Shown: positions 17,391 to 27,275, numbered from the stretch's first letter. The stretch: 64,000 nucleotides of DNA from Longitalea arenae (GCF_016924755.1 NZ_JAFFJX010000001.1:186001-250000); one strand, 5' to 3'. Notes: generated by a model not told the origin, from the sequence alone. Numbers and translations are program-made.

Positions 17391-19199
17391 ATGAGTCACG
17401 GTCACGCAGAAGTAATAACAACGCATGAAGTGCATCACGATGAGCATGGCGCGCATCATCACCACCAGTCGTTCATTACAAAATATATATTCAGCCAGGA
17501 TCATAAGATCATTGCAAAGCAATTCCTGATCACTGGTATGATCTGGGCGATCATCGGTGGTTTGATGTCGGTGCTGTTCCGTTTGCAATTGGGATATCCC
17601 GACCAGACTTTCCCCTGGCTGGAAGATATTCTGGGCAACTGGGCCAGAGGTGGAAAGATCACCCCTGAGAATTATTATGCCCTGGTGACCATGCACGGTA
17701 CCATCCTGGTGTTCTTCGTATTAACAGGTGGTTTGAGCGGTACATTCGCCAACTTCCTCATCCCTCTGCAATGCGGCGCCCGTGATATGGCTTCTCCCAT
17801 GATGAACATGCTGTCGTACTGGTTCTTCTTCGGCGGTAGCATCGTTATGTTGTCTTCCCTGTTCATTCAAACCGGTCCGTTCAGCGGTGGTTGGACTGCC
17901 TACCCGCCATTGAGCGCCCTGGGTGATGCTTCACCTGGTTCTAAAACCGGTATGGACCTGTGGATCACCGCTATGGCCATGTTCGTGGTATCTTCCTTAC
18001 TCGGTGGTTTGAACTACGTTTCTACTGTATTGAACCTGCGTACCAAAGGTATGAGCATGACCCGTTTGCCGTTGACCATCTGGGCCCTGTTCTTTACTGC
18101 GGTTTTAGGTATCTTATCTTTCCCTGTATTATTATCAGGTTTCATCCTGTTGCTGTTCGATCGTCACGCCGGCACCAGCTTCTACCTGTCAGATATTTAT
18201 ATTGCCGCTACTAACCAGGCATTACCTAATGAAGGTGGTAGCGCTATCCTGTACCAGCACCTGTTCTGGTTCCTGGGTCACCCCGAGGTATACATCATCC
18301 TGTTGCCTGCGATGGGTATGGCCTCTGAGATCTTATCAGTGAACTCGCGCAAACCGATCTTTGGTTATATGGCCATGGTGGGCTCCCTGTTCGCCATCAC
18401 CATCCTTGCCTTCCTGGTTTGGGCGCACCACATGTTCGTAACCGGTTTGAATCCATTCCTGGGCTCGGTATTCGTACTGTTGACTCTGTTGATCGCGGTA
18501 CCCTCTGCCATCAAAGTGTTCAACTGGTTAACTACCATCTGGAAAGCAAATATCAAGTTTACCCCGGGTATGCTGTTCGCATTGGGTTTTGTGAGCCTAT
18601 TCATCTCTGGTGGTTTAACAGGTATCTTCCTGGGTAACTCTACATTGGATATTCACCTGCACGATACTTATTTTGTGATCGCGCACTTCCATATAGTAAT
18701 GGGTGTATCGGCCTTTTTCGGAATGTTCGCCGGTATTTACCACTGGTTCCCCAAAATGTATGGCCGTTTTATGAATAATACCATGGCATACATCCACTTC
18801 TGGGGAACGCTGATTGGCGCTTACCTGATCTTCTGGCCAATGCACTACGAAGGTCTGGCTGGTATGCCCCGCCGTTACCTCGATTACAGCAACTGGTCTT
18901 CATTCAACCAGTTCGCTGATCTGAACAGGTTCATTTCTACAGTGGCAATGATCGTATTCGCATTGCAGCTGCTGTTCGTGTTCAACTTCTTCTACTCCAT
19001 TTGGAAGGGTAGAAAAGTGACCACCCTGAATCCATGGGATGCTACCACCCTGGAGTGGACTACCCCCATCCACCCCGGCCACGGTAACTGGGAAGGTGAA
19101 ATACCTGAAGTTCATCGCTGGGCTTATGACTATAGCAAGGATGGACGCGATTTCATTCCTCAAACCGAGCCGATCGGACCGAATGAATCGAAGCACTAA
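17391..19199 (+). CDS. coxA: Cytochrome c oxidase subunit I
   Basis: 602 aa, twelve predicted helices. Key residues are visible: the heme a ligand in TMHGT, the helix VI motif GHPEVY (CuB histidine, glutamate and the cross-linking tyrosine, marking an A1-type heme-copper oxidase), the CuB pair in WAHHMF, and the heme a3/heme a ligands in HDTYFVIAHFHIVMG. The first 30 residues are strikingly His-rich. It reduces oxygen to water and pumps protons in the inner membrane. It starts 45 bp after coxB. Confidence 0.97.
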   Translation: MSHGHAEVITTHEVHHDEHGAHHHHQSFITKYIFSQDHKIIAKQFLITGMIWAIIGGLMSVLFRLQLGYPDQTFPWLEDILGNWARGGKITPENYYALVTMHGTILVFFVLTGGLSGTFANFLIPLQCGARDMASPMMNMLSYWFFFGGSIVMLSSLFIQTGPFSGGWTAYPPLSALGDASPGSKTGMDLWITAMAMFVVSSLLGGLNYVSTVLNLRTKGMSMTRLPLTIWALFFTAVLGILSFPVLLSGFILLLFDRHAGTSFYLSDIYIAATNQALPNEGGSAILYQHLFWFLGHPEVYIILLPAMGMASEILSVNSRKPIFGYMAMVGSLFAITILAFLVWAHHMFVTGLNPFLGSVFVLLTLLIAVPSAIKVFNWLTTIWKANIKFTPGMLFALGFVSLFISGGLTGIFLGNSTLDIHLHDTYFVIAHFHIVMGVSAFFGMFAGIYHWFPKMYGRFMNNTMAYIHFWGTLIGAYLIFWPMHYEGLAGMPRRYLDYSNWSSFNQFADLNRFISTVAMIVFALQLLFVFNFFYSIWKGRKVTTLNPWDATTLEWTTPIHPGHGNWEGEIPEVHRWAYDYSKDGRDFIPQTEPIGPNESKH

Positions 19200-19205
19200 T
19201 GGGAG

Positions 19206-19242
19206 CATATGCTAATTAGCTGATTTGCTAATGTGCCAATGA
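19206..19242. repeat. Intergenic micro-repeat, ATGTGCTAAT family
   Basis: CATATGCTAATTAGCTGATT then TGCTAATGTGCCAATGAC directly after the coxA stop. Shares words with 8590-8627. Confidence 0.65.
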
Positions 19243-19278
19243 CTACAAGTGATCGATCACTTAAATTATTAACAATAG

Positions 19279-20181
19279 ATGCAGCAGATAACCGTGAAGC
19301 AACAGAGTTCTTTAAATATAGCCGGTAAGGTAAAGGATTATATGATGCTGATTAAGTTCAGCCTCAGCTTCATGGTCGTATTCTCTGCTGTTATCAGTTA
19401 CCTGCTGGCGCCGAAAGTTGTTGAATACGACTGGCTGCATATTATCCTCTTGTTTATAGGTGGCCTGCTGGTAACCGGCAGCGCCAATGCTGTAAACCAG
19501 GTAGTAGAAAAAGATACCGATGCGATGATGTTGCGCACTTCCAAAAGGCCTGTGGCCGCCGGAAGAATGCAACCGGCTGAAGCCTGGGCATTTGCCATCA
19601 TTGCTGTTGCCGCCGGATTATTCATCCTGGGCTATTTCTTTAACTGGCTTTCTGCCGGGCTGGCCCTGTTCAGCTGGTTTGTGTACGCCTATATGTATAC
19701 GCCCTTAAAGAAAGTGAGCGCAGTATCAGTATTGTTAGGTGCTGTACCAGGTGCTTTGCCCTGTTTAATTGGCTGGGCCGCAGGACAGGATGAGCTAAGC
19801 GCAGGCGGTTGGGTGCTTTTTGCCATCCAGTTTTTCTGGCAGTTCCCGCACTTCTGGGCAATAGCCTGGATCGCGCACAAGGATTACTCGAATGCCGGTT
19901 TTAAACTGATGCCATCTGTGGAAGGCCCCACGAAGTATTCCGCCGTTCAATCGATCATCTACTCATTGGTATTGATTCCGGTTGGAACACTGCCTTACCT
20001 GGTTGGAATGAGTGGCATGATCAGCTTTTGGATCGTATTGGCCGCTAACCTCTACATGCTTTGGCAAAGCATCAGGTTGTATCGTGAAATGGAAAAGAAG
20101 GCAGCGCGCCGGGTAATGTTTACAAGTTATATCTATCTGCCGGTGGTTCTTTTGGCGCTTTTGGCAGATAAACTAGGCTAG
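19279..20181 (+). CDS. ctaB: Heme O synthase (protoheme IX farnesyltransferase)
   Basis: 300 aa, about nine membrane helices. The UbiA-type prenyltransferase motif is seen as NAVNQVVEKDTDAMMLRTSK, with the family residues N-x4-D-x-D and the following RPVAAGRM. It converts heme B to heme O, the first step in making heme A for the oxidase encoded beside it. Also called cyoE. The start ATG at 19279 is the first in the frame. An ACCGG-type word and a micro-repeat precede it. Confidence 0.95.
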   Translation: MQQITVKQQSSLNIAGKVKDYMMLIKFSLSFMVVFSAVISYLLAPKVVEYDWLHIILLFIGGLLVTGSANAVNQVVEKDTDAMMLRTSKRPVAAGRMQPAEAWAFAIIAVAAGLFILGYFFNWLSAGLALFSWFVYAYMYTPLKKVSAVSVLLGAVPGALPCLIGWAAGQDELSAGGWVLFAIQFFWQFPHFWAIAWIAHKDYSNAGFKLMPSVEGPTKYSAVQSIIYSLVLIPVGTLPYLVGMSGMISFWIVLAANLYMLWQSIRLYREMEKKAARRVMFTSYIYLPVVLLALLADKLG

Positions 20182-20246
20182 TTGAAAAATTGATGAGGCA
20201 GGAAGGGCCGATTCATAATGACGAAACATAAAATTTAAAAACAGTG

Positions 20247-20816
20247 ATGACCGAAGCAGTGAGTACGCAACGAAAAAAAATACATCCCCACAAATTCACC
20301 TTGTGGATAGGCATAGGCAGCATCATTATGATGTTTGCCGGTTTAACCAGTGCCTATATTGTAAAAGGCAGTATGGCTGGTTTTACCACCGTGCAAATGC
20401 CGCAGCTCTTTTATTATTCAACAGCTGTTATGCTGATCAGCAGCTTTACTATGCAATGGGGCCTGAAATCGTTCAAGGAACGCAGTATGCAACAGTACCG
20501 CCGCTTGTTAACGGTTACAATGATATTGGGGTTGGCCTTTATTGCCATGCAGCTGATCGGGTTTTCGCAGTTGTGGGAAGCCGGCACCAAAATGAAAGGA
20601 TCAACCGGCGCAGGCCAGTTCTTATATGTTATTTTCGGATTGCACGCGGTGCACGTATTGGGTGGCATCATTGCATTGATCGTGATGTTCATTAAGGCAT
20701 TCAGCGCGCGCATCAGGAATTATAATTCAGTACCGGTAGAAGTAATGAGCACCTACTGGCATTTTGTAGACCTGTTATGGGTTTATTTATTCGTGTTCTT
20801 TTTGTTTAAATTATAA
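20247..20816 (+). CDS. Cytochrome c oxidase subunit III-like protein, first copy
   Basis: 189 aa from ATG 20247 (a GTG three bases upstream is also possible). Five hydrophobic helices, with SAYIVKGSMAGF, GLHAVHVLGGIIALIVM and the closing TYWHFVDLLWVYLFVFFLF, the signature end of CoxC/CtaE proteins. It is shorter than mitochondrial subunit III and is one of two adjacent paralogues, a normal arrangement in Bacteroidota. It supports the stability of subunit I. Confidence 0.9.
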   Translation: MTEAVSTQRKKIHPHKFTLWIGIGSIIMMFAGLTSAYIVKGSMAGFTTVQMPQLFYYSTAVMLISSFTMQWGLKSFKERSMQQYRRLLTVTMILGLAFIAMQLIGFSQLWEAGTKMKGSTGAGQFLYVIFGLHAVHVLGGIIALIVMFIKAFSARIRNYNSVPVEVMSTYWHFVDLLWVYLFVFFLFKL

Positions 20817-20846
20817 TTGCAGAACTACTAATACTAAAATAGCAAC

Positions 20847-21521
20847 ATGGCACAAGTAGCAACGGCTAATCAAAGCATGTGGTCAGGAGGAAAGAGTCCA
20901 TTTAAAGTGGAGTATGGAAAGCTGATGATGTGGTATTTTTTGATGAGTGATGCTTTTACTTTTGGCGCATTCTTGATTTCGTACGGTACCATCCGGTTTT
21001 CAACCAATTCATGGCCCGATCCCAACCACGTGTTCAGGTCTTTCCCCGTCATTGGTGAAATGAATATTCCCCTGGCATTCGTGAGCTTGATGACCTTTAT
21101 TCTGATCATGAGTTCGGTAACCATGGTACTGGCTGTAGGCGCTGGCCATGAAATGGATAGAAAAGGCGTATTGAAATGGTTAGGCTGGACCATCCTCGGT
21201 GGTGCTGCTTTCCTGGGTTGCCAGGCATGGGAGTGGACGCACCTTTATCACCAGGGCGCCTGGTGGGGTTCTAATCCGTTCCCGAATATCGACGGTACGC
21301 AAGCTTCTACCAACTTCACCAATTTCTTCTTTACCATCACCGGTTTCCACGGTTTTCACGTATTGTCGGGTGTTGTGATCAACATCATCATGTTCATCAT
21401 GACCTGGAAAGGGGTGTTTGACAGAAGAGGCCATTACCTGATGATCGAGAAAGCTGGTCTCTACTGGCACTTCGTTGACCTGGTATGGGTATTTGTATTT
21501 ACCTGTTTTTACCTGTTCTAG
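20847..21521 (+). CDS. ctaE: Cytochrome c oxidase subunit III, second copy
   Basis: 224 aa. Five helices, with FLGCQAWEWTHLYHQGAWWG, FFFTITGFHGFHVLSGV and the C-terminal LYWHFVDLVWVFVFTCFYLF motif, all typical of heme-copper oxidase subunit III. It begins 30 bp after the first copy. The two genes share the ending but differ in the N-terminal half, so they are old paralogues and not a recent duplication. Confidence 0.93.
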   Translation: MAQVATANQSMWSGGKSPFKVEYGKLMMWYFLMSDAFTFGAFLISYGTIRFSTNSWPDPNHVFRSFPVIGEMNIPLAFVSLMTFILIMSSVTMVLAVGAGHEMDRKGVLKWLGWTILGGAAFLGCQAWEWTHLYHQGAWWGSNPFPNIDGTQASTNFTNFFFTITGFHGFHVLSGVVINIIMFIMTWKGVFDRRGHYLMIEKAGLYWHFVDLVWVFVFTCFYLF

Positions 21522-21587
21522 TTGATGGATTCAACTTCAGGACGTACATTGTAGACAGTTTATTGATTTACATATAATATTGTGATT

Positions 21588-22061
21588 ATGGCAAACGCAC
21601 ATGCAGCAGAACATCACCACCCTCACGACGAGCAGCATACTTTCGACAGAAAAGCGATCTGGAGAACTTTCCGCATCCTTCTATACATAACTTTATTTGA
21701 GCTTGTACTGGCTATCGGCTATTACTCTATGTCGTTCTCAAATCCCGAGCTGGTAAAGTACATGCTCAATGGGGTATTCATCGTGCTTACATTGGCCAAG
21801 GCATTTTTCATTATTGCTGAATTCATGCACTTGCGTCATGAGATCAGGAATATGATCCTCACCATTTCTATTCCTGCGCTGCTGTTCATCTGGTTCATTA
21901 CCGCCTTTTTGTGGGATGGAAATTCTTACAAGAACCTGCGTAATACCTACGACAGACATTATTTAGACCACAGCAAGGAAAAAGCCCCGGCGCCAAAACC
22001 GCATGGTCATGGTGAAGAAAAGCATGACGGCGGAACCCAGGAGCCTGGTAAGTTACATTAA
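21588..22061 (+). CDS. Cytochrome c oxidase subunit IV-like protein
   Basis: 157 aa from ATG 21588. A His-rich N-terminus (AEHHHPHDEQH) precedes three hydrophobic helices, the usual make-up of prokaryotic subunit IV (COX4_pro), and the C-terminus is again His- and Lys-rich. It is the last gene before a strong terminator and closes the oxidase gene set. Confidence 0.85.
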   Translation: MANAHAAEHHHPHDEQHTFDRKAIWRTFRILLYITLFELVLAIGYYSMSFSNPELVKYMLNGVFIVLTLAKAFFIIAEFMHLRHEIRNMILTISIPALLFIWFITAFLWDGNSYKNLRNTYDRHYLDHSKEKAPAPKPHGHGEEKHDGGTQEPGKLH

Positions 22062-22089
22062 TCGACTTTACTGCTAAATGTGATATAAA

Positions 22090-22127
22090 AAAGAACCATC
22101 GCTGCTTCAGCGGTGGTTCTTTGCTTT
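22090..22127 (+). terminator. Intrinsic terminator of the act-cox operon
   Basis: 15-bp stem AAAGAACCATCGCTG / CAGCGGTGGTTCTTT with one G-U pair and a three-base CTT loop, followed by TTTGCTTTT. It ends the run of genes that began at 7302. Confidence 0.88.
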
Positions 22128-22254
22128 TGGCAGAACCGGTTAATGGACAAGCAATTATAAACCATCCTTGAAGCGGGCACGAAAAGGCTTCAAATGGGAA
22201 ATACATAAATGTGTTATATTCAAATAAAAAGCTGCATGGCATTGCCTCGTGCGG

Positions 22255-22262
22255 TAACTTTG
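22255..22262 (+). promoter_or_regulatory. -7 promoter element before the SCO gene
   Basis: TAACTTTG, a full match to TAnnTTTG, ending 19 bases before the GTG start. No TTG at the expected -33 distance, so activation may be needed. With the upstream terminator it indicates a separate transcript for the SCO gene. Confidence 0.5.
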
Positions 22263-22281
22263 CGCAGCAAAAGAAAAGATC

Positions 22282-23097
22282 GTGAGTCAGAAAGCATTAT
22301 TAGGACTGTGTATAGCAATCATATTGCCGCTTCTCAGCTACTTTATTGTAAAGGGTGTAAGCCGCGATGCCATTCATATGCCGCCGCGTTACTATCCCGA
22401 CGATATCGTTGAAACGGTTAAGAACGGTAAAAAAGTAAGCGATACCATCTGGCACCAGGTGGCCGATATCAGGCTTACAAATCAGCTGGGTGATTCTGTA
22501 TCACTACATGACCTGCGTGGTAAGATTGTAGTAGCCGATTACTTCTTCACCCATTGTCCTTCCATTTGCCCCTTTCTTACTAAGAATATGAAGGGCCTGC
22601 AGGACGCCCTGAAGATGAAAGATGTAAGGAAAAGGATCGACACTTCATTTGTTCATTTTGTATCGTTCAGTGTAGATCCAGAAAGGGATTCGGTGGCCGC
22701 TTTAAAAAGATACGCCGATCATTTTGGCGTAAACCCCGATGTATGGTGGATGCTCACCGGACCTAAAAAAGCCATCTATGATTTTGCACTGAACGAGGTT
22801 AAGCTTGGTCTCCAGGATGGAGAAGGGGTTGATTCGAACTTTATTCATACCTCCAAATTTGTGGTGCTCGACAAAAAAGGCGTTATCAGGGGTTATTATG
22901 ATGGCCTTGATACGGCCGCTTTATCAAAGCTGGCAGAAGATATCACCCTGTTGATGCTGGAAAAAGACAAGAACGAGTCTTCGCCGGTTTTAGCCCAGTT
23001 AAAGGGACTGTGGCCTATTTATATTGCCGTTATTGTGGCGGTAATATTATTTGTATGGATCACCCGCAAACCTGCTAAAGAACCCAAATTTTCATAG
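22282..23097 (+). CDS. SCO1/SenC-type copper chaperone for CuA assembly
   Basis: 271 aa from a GTG start at 22282; the next residues form an N-terminal membrane anchor (LLGLCIAIILPLLSYFIV). The thioredoxin-fold domain carries the copper ligands C92 and C96 in HCPSICP and H189 in FIHTSKF. A second membrane segment follows at the C-terminus (about 246-264), unusual but known in Bacteroidota SCO proteins. It delivers copper to subunit II, and its place after the oxidase operon fits. Confidence 0.93.
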   Translation: MSQKALLGLCIAIILPLLSYFIVKGVSRDAIHMPPRYYPDDIVETVKNGKKVSDTIWHQVADIRLTNQLGDSVSLHDLRGKIVVADYFFTHCPSICPFLTKNMKGLQDALKMKDVRKRIDTSFVHFVSFSVDPERDSVAALKRYADHFGVNPDVWWMLTGPKKAIYDFALNEVKLGLQDGEGVDSNFIHTSKFVVLDKKGVIRGYYDGLDTAALSKLAEDITLLMLEKDKNESSPVLAQLKGLWPIYIAVIVAVILFVWITRKPAKEPKFS

Positions 23098-23098
23098 T

Positions 23099-23680
23099 AT
23101 GCTTCCTCCTGTTCTGGCAAAAAATGATAAAAAAGCCAATTGGCTCATCCTTATATTTTCTTTGGTAGTATTCGTTGCTGTATCCGCACTGAGCCGCATA
23201 AAGCTGGATGTTGACCTGGGCTTCGATGTGCATGTGTTTGCCAAGTTGAATGCGATCCTAAATTCGATGGTAAGCCTGTTGTTACTGGCTGGATTAATGG
23301 TCGTCAGGCAGGGAAAATACCTGCTGCATAAGCGTATTATGATCACCGCATTGGTATTATCAGTTATTTTCCTGGTATCCTATATCTGCCATCACTTACT
23401 CGCCGGCGATACCCGCTTTGGTGATATAGACCATGACGGGCTCGTTACAGAAGCAGAGAAAGCATTGGTTGGTTCCAAAAGAACCTTTTACTACATTATA
23501 CTTGGCACTCATATTCCGTTAGCAGGGATTATTCTTCCTTTTATATTATATACCGCTTACAGAGCGTTAATAGGTGAATGGGGTAAACACGTTAAACTGG
23601 CCCGCATTACCTGGCCCGTATGGTTATACGTTTCGGTAACCGGCGTATTGGTGTATTTGATGATCAGTCCGTATTACTAG
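23099..23680 (+). CDS. DUF420 (CtaM-like) membrane protein with an EF-hand-like loop
   Basis: 193 aa from ATG 23099, immediately after the SCO stop codon. Five hydrophobic helices with the DUF420 pattern of histidines (VHVFAKLNAILN, YICHHLLAG, IILGTHIPLA, KLARITWPVWLYVSVTGV). DUF420/CtaM proteins assist maturation of heme-copper oxidases. Between the third and fourth helices residues 109-120 read DIDHDGLVTEAE, a complete 12-residue EF-hand calcium loop (Asp at 1, 3 and 5, Gly at 6, hydrophobic at 8, Glu at 12). Overlap with the SCO gene suggests one transcript. Confidence 0.88.
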   Translation: MLPPVLAKNDKKANWLILIFSLVVFVAVSALSRIKLDVDLGFDVHVFAKLNAILNSMVSLLLLAGLMVVRQGKYLLHKRIMITALVLSVIFLVSYICHHLLAGDTRFGDIDHDGLVTEAEKALVGSKRTFYYIILGTHIPLAGIILPFILYTAYRALIGEWGKHVKLARITWPVWLYVSVTGVLVYLMISPYY

Positions 23681-23727
23681 AACTTGTATTAACGGGCTAT
23701 TAAGAAAGCGATGCCGGGCTCAGCGAT

Positions 23728-23757
23728 ATTAGTAATTCACCATTGACCATTCACTAT
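23728..23757. repeat. Intergenic micro-repeat, ATTCACCATTGACC type
   Basis: GTAATTCACCATTGACCATT followed by CACTATG; its last three bases are the start codon of the next gene, so the repeat lies exactly in the ribosome-binding region. Confidence 0.5.
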
Positions 23758-24220
23758 GCAAAACGCATTCACAACATTAAGGATCGTGCATATTGCCTTA
23801 CTCAGTGGTATGGCTGCCTTTAATATTGTTTCGCTGATCCTGGTGAAGCAAGGTTTTCCTGCCATGGACGAATCGGTACAAAGGGCCTTCCAGGTTGTTT
23901 GTATTTTGATCTCTACTGTATGCCTGGCGGCCGGCTTTCAGCTGTTTAAGAAAAAAATGATGGCCGCGCGTAACAGCATTGAATCAGGAGAGAAGAGGAT
24001 GGCTTTATATAAAACAGCCTGTATTTTGTGGTGGGCAATGATAGAAGCGCCGGGTATACTGGCTGGTATTGGTTTTATCATGACCAGCAACTATGCCTTC
24101 TTTGCATTGGCCCTTTTTCATTTATTGGTCATCCTGATCTTCACCCCGCGCAAAGCAAATATCATTGTGTTGCTGAATCTTAATAGTGAAGAGGTGAAAA
24201 GGTTGGAAGGGGTAAGTTAA
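23756..24220 (+). CDS. Four-helix membrane protein, function unknown
   Basis: 154 aa with four hydrophobic helices (about 8-29, 44-62, 86-106, 108-128) and a charged C-terminus. Helix 1 starts TLRIVHIALLSGMAAFNIV. It follows the DUF420 gene by 75 bp on the same strand, so a link to respiration is plausible but rests on position only. I know it only as a Bacteroidota hypothetical. Confidence 0.7.
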   Translation: MQNAFTTLRIVHIALLSGMAAFNIVSLILVKQGFPAMDESVQRAFQVVCILISTVCLAAGFQLFKKKMMAARNSIESGEKRMALYKTACILWWAMIEAPGILAGIGFIMTSNYAFFALALFHLLVILIFTPRKANIIVLLNLNSEEVKRLEGVS

Positions 24221-24409
24221 GTTGCCCGGTGGATAAAGTTTATAAATTATTGAGTTGTTGAGTTAAGAAAGGCGCGTAGAAGAGTTGCGGGTAGGGAAAA
24301 GAGGCAGTGCTGCCAAAAATTAGTGAGTTATGAAAATAAACCCGGTCAGCCATTCACCACTAGCCTCGATTATGCGAGGTTCCCGATTGACGATAAGAAA
24401 TTCTATATA

Positions 24410-25420
24410 ATGAAGCAATTAGTTTGTATCACACCGGGCCAGTTGGCCTACCAGGATGGTCAGCCACCAGTGGTTAAAGAAAATCAATCCCTGCTTAGGA
24501 TAAAGCGCATAGGCATTTGTGGCACCGACCTGCATGCGTATGAAGGCACGCAGCCTTTTTTCAACTATCCCCGCATTTTGGGCCATGAACTGGCTGCTGA
24601 ATACGTATCGGGCGATGCACCAGGTTTTACCCCGGGTGAAGCCGTTACCATTATTCCATACTTTAATTGTGGAAAATGTATTGCCTGCCGAAGTGGTAAA
24701 CCCAATTGCTGCACAAGCATCAATGTATGCGGTGTGCATGTTGACGGCGGTATGCGCGAATACCTCGTAGTTCCGTCTTATTCTTTACTGCATGGTGATG
24801 GATTGAGCTATGATGAGCTGGCGCTGGTTGAACCGCTGGCGATCGGCGCGCATGGCGTACGCCGGGCGGCTGTGCGACCGGGTGAATATGTGCTGGTGAT
24901 CGGCGCCGGACCTATTGGTCTGGGCATTATGGAATTTGCCCGCATTGCAGGTGCACATGTCATTGCCATGGACATTAATGAACAGCGGCTAAACTTCTGC
25001 CGCGAAAAATTGCAGGTGGCCTTTACCATCAATGCTGCAACCGAAGATGTGATGAAACGTTTGCAGGAAATAACCGGCAATGATATGCCTACTGTGGTCA
25101 TTGATGCCACCGGAAGTTTGAAGGCCATCAATAATGCTTTTCAGTATATGGCGCATGGCGCCCGTTATGTACTGGTGGGTTTGCAAAAGAATGAGATCAG
25201 CTTTTCACATCCTGAATTCCATAAGCGCGAAGCTACATTAATGAGCAGCCGCAATGCTACCAAAGAAGATTTTGACCTGGTAATGCAAAGCATGAAGAAA
25301 GGATTGGTAAACCCAGCTACTTATATCACGCACCGGGTCTTGTTCGATAATGTAAAAACTGAATTTGCCAGCTGGCTGAAGCCGGAAACGGGTGTTATTA
25401 AGGCGATGATTGAATTGTAA
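24410..25420 (+). CDS. Zinc-dependent alcohol/polyol dehydrogenase (MDR family)
   Basis: 336 aa from ATG 24410 (the frame is open further upstream, but family alignment begins at MKQLVCITPG). Catalytic zinc ligands C37 (GICGTDLHAY), H59 and E60 (LGHE) and E141 are present, as is the structural zinc site C87-C90-C93-C101. The Rossmann motif GAGPIGLGIMEFARIAG binds NAD(P). This places it with sorbitol, L-threonine and sugar-acid (galactonate, gulonate) dehydrogenases. No neighbour reveals the substrate. Monocistronic by appearance. Confidence 0.88.
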   Translation: MKQLVCITPGQLAYQDGQPPVVKENQSLLRIKRIGICGTDLHAYEGTQPFFNYPRILGHELAAEYVSGDAPGFTPGEAVTIIPYFNCGKCIACRSGKPNCCTSINVCGVHVDGGMREYLVVPSYSLLHGDGLSYDELALVEPLAIGAHGVRRAAVRPGEYVLVIGAGPIGLGIMEFARIAGAHVIAMDINEQRLNFCREKLQVAFTINAATEDVMKRLQEITGNDMPTVVIDATGSLKAINNAFQYMAHGARYVLVGLQKNEISFSHPEFHKREATLMSSRNATKEDFDLVMQSMKKGLVNPATYITHRVLFDNVKTEFASWLKPETGVIKAMIEL

Positions 25421-25445
25421 AAAATGGCATAAAGGCAACGGGGTT

Positions 25446-25474
25446 AGTTTGTGGTTTGTGGTTTGTAGTTTGAC
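25446..25474. repeat. Intergenic micro-repeat, GTTTGTGGTTTG type
   Basis: AGTTTGTGGTTTGTGGTTTG then TAGTTTGACG, about four 7-bp copies. The gap 25421-25630 is otherwise filled with short words (GACCGTTGACAATTC, ATCACCGGTTTACGG) of the other micro-repeat families. Confidence 0.55.
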
Positions 25475-25630
25475 GTTTCATGATGGCCCTTGCTGATCGC
25501 TATGGACGTCTTCTGTTGACCGTTGACAATTCAGGATTTAACTGGCGAGGTCATTGTTATTGGTCGATTCCCGAAGGGCGACTGTTAATTTGCGACTCAC
25601 CACTGTCCATCACCGGTTTACGGGTTGCGG

Positions 25631-26895
<1,265 letters not shown>

Positions 26896-26902
26896 GAAGC
26901 GG

Positions 26903-26910
26903 CAAAAATA
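26903..26910 (-). promoter_or_regulatory. -7 element of the trmB operon, implying a near-leaderless mRNA
   Basis: TATTTTTG on the minus strand, separated by 7 bases from the trmB ATG. With the usual distance between this box and the start point the transcript would begin 1-3 bases before the ATG. Confidence 0.5.
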
Positions 26911-26964
26911 GGCGAGAAAAATGAATGGAAAAAAGACCGGATGGGTAAGGGCTGGAAAGCGGAT

Positions 26965-27198
26965 AAAAAGGGGGATACTGATCGGGAAGGAAAACCGCCA
27001 GCTGGAATGCGTAATGGGCTGGAAAGACGGTTAGGAATCCGGAAAGAAAGCGCCAGCTGGAATGCGGAATGGGCTGCGAAGAGGGTTACGGATGACGAAT
27101 GAAATGCCGCCCGAAAAGAGGGATACTGATCGGAAGGAAAGCGCCAGCCAAAATACGGAAGTGTCAAAAAGGGGGTTACTGATCCGAATGAAAGAGCC
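26965..27198. repeat. Degenerate tandem repeats of about 52-58 bp
   Basis: About five imperfect units start near 26965, 27023, 27079, 27114 and 27166. Shared words are AAAGAGGGATACTGATCGG, GGAAAGCGCCAGCTGG and AATGCGGAATGGGCTG. The third and fifth units are truncated. The minus strand is open across the array but shows only the repeated text, so I regard the array as noncoding. The remainder of 26896-27240 holds nothing else that I recognise. Confidence 0.7.
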
Positions 27199-27240
27199 AA
27201 ATGCAGAAGGTGTTTAGCAGCTAAAAACGACAGGCATGCA

Positions 27241-27275
27241 TTAAAACAACAAAGCTTTCCCGGTTCACCGGAAAG
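27241..27275 (-). terminator. Terminator downstream of the tRNA-like pair
   Basis: On the minus strand CTTTCCGG-TGAA-CCGGGAAAG (8 bp with one bulged G) is followed by CTTTGTTGTTTTAA. It lies 12 bases past the end of the second tRNA-like RNA and suggests that both RNAs are transcribed from right to left. Confidence 0.65.

Noticed and set aside
20244-21521. Recent duplication of the cytochrome oxidase subunit III gene
   Set aside because: The two proteins share only the terminal signature and differ elsewhere; paired subunit III genes are normal in Bacteroidota.
26965-27198. CRISPR array
   Set aside because: The units are imperfect and directly adjoining, without equal repeats or unique spacers, and no cas gene is present.
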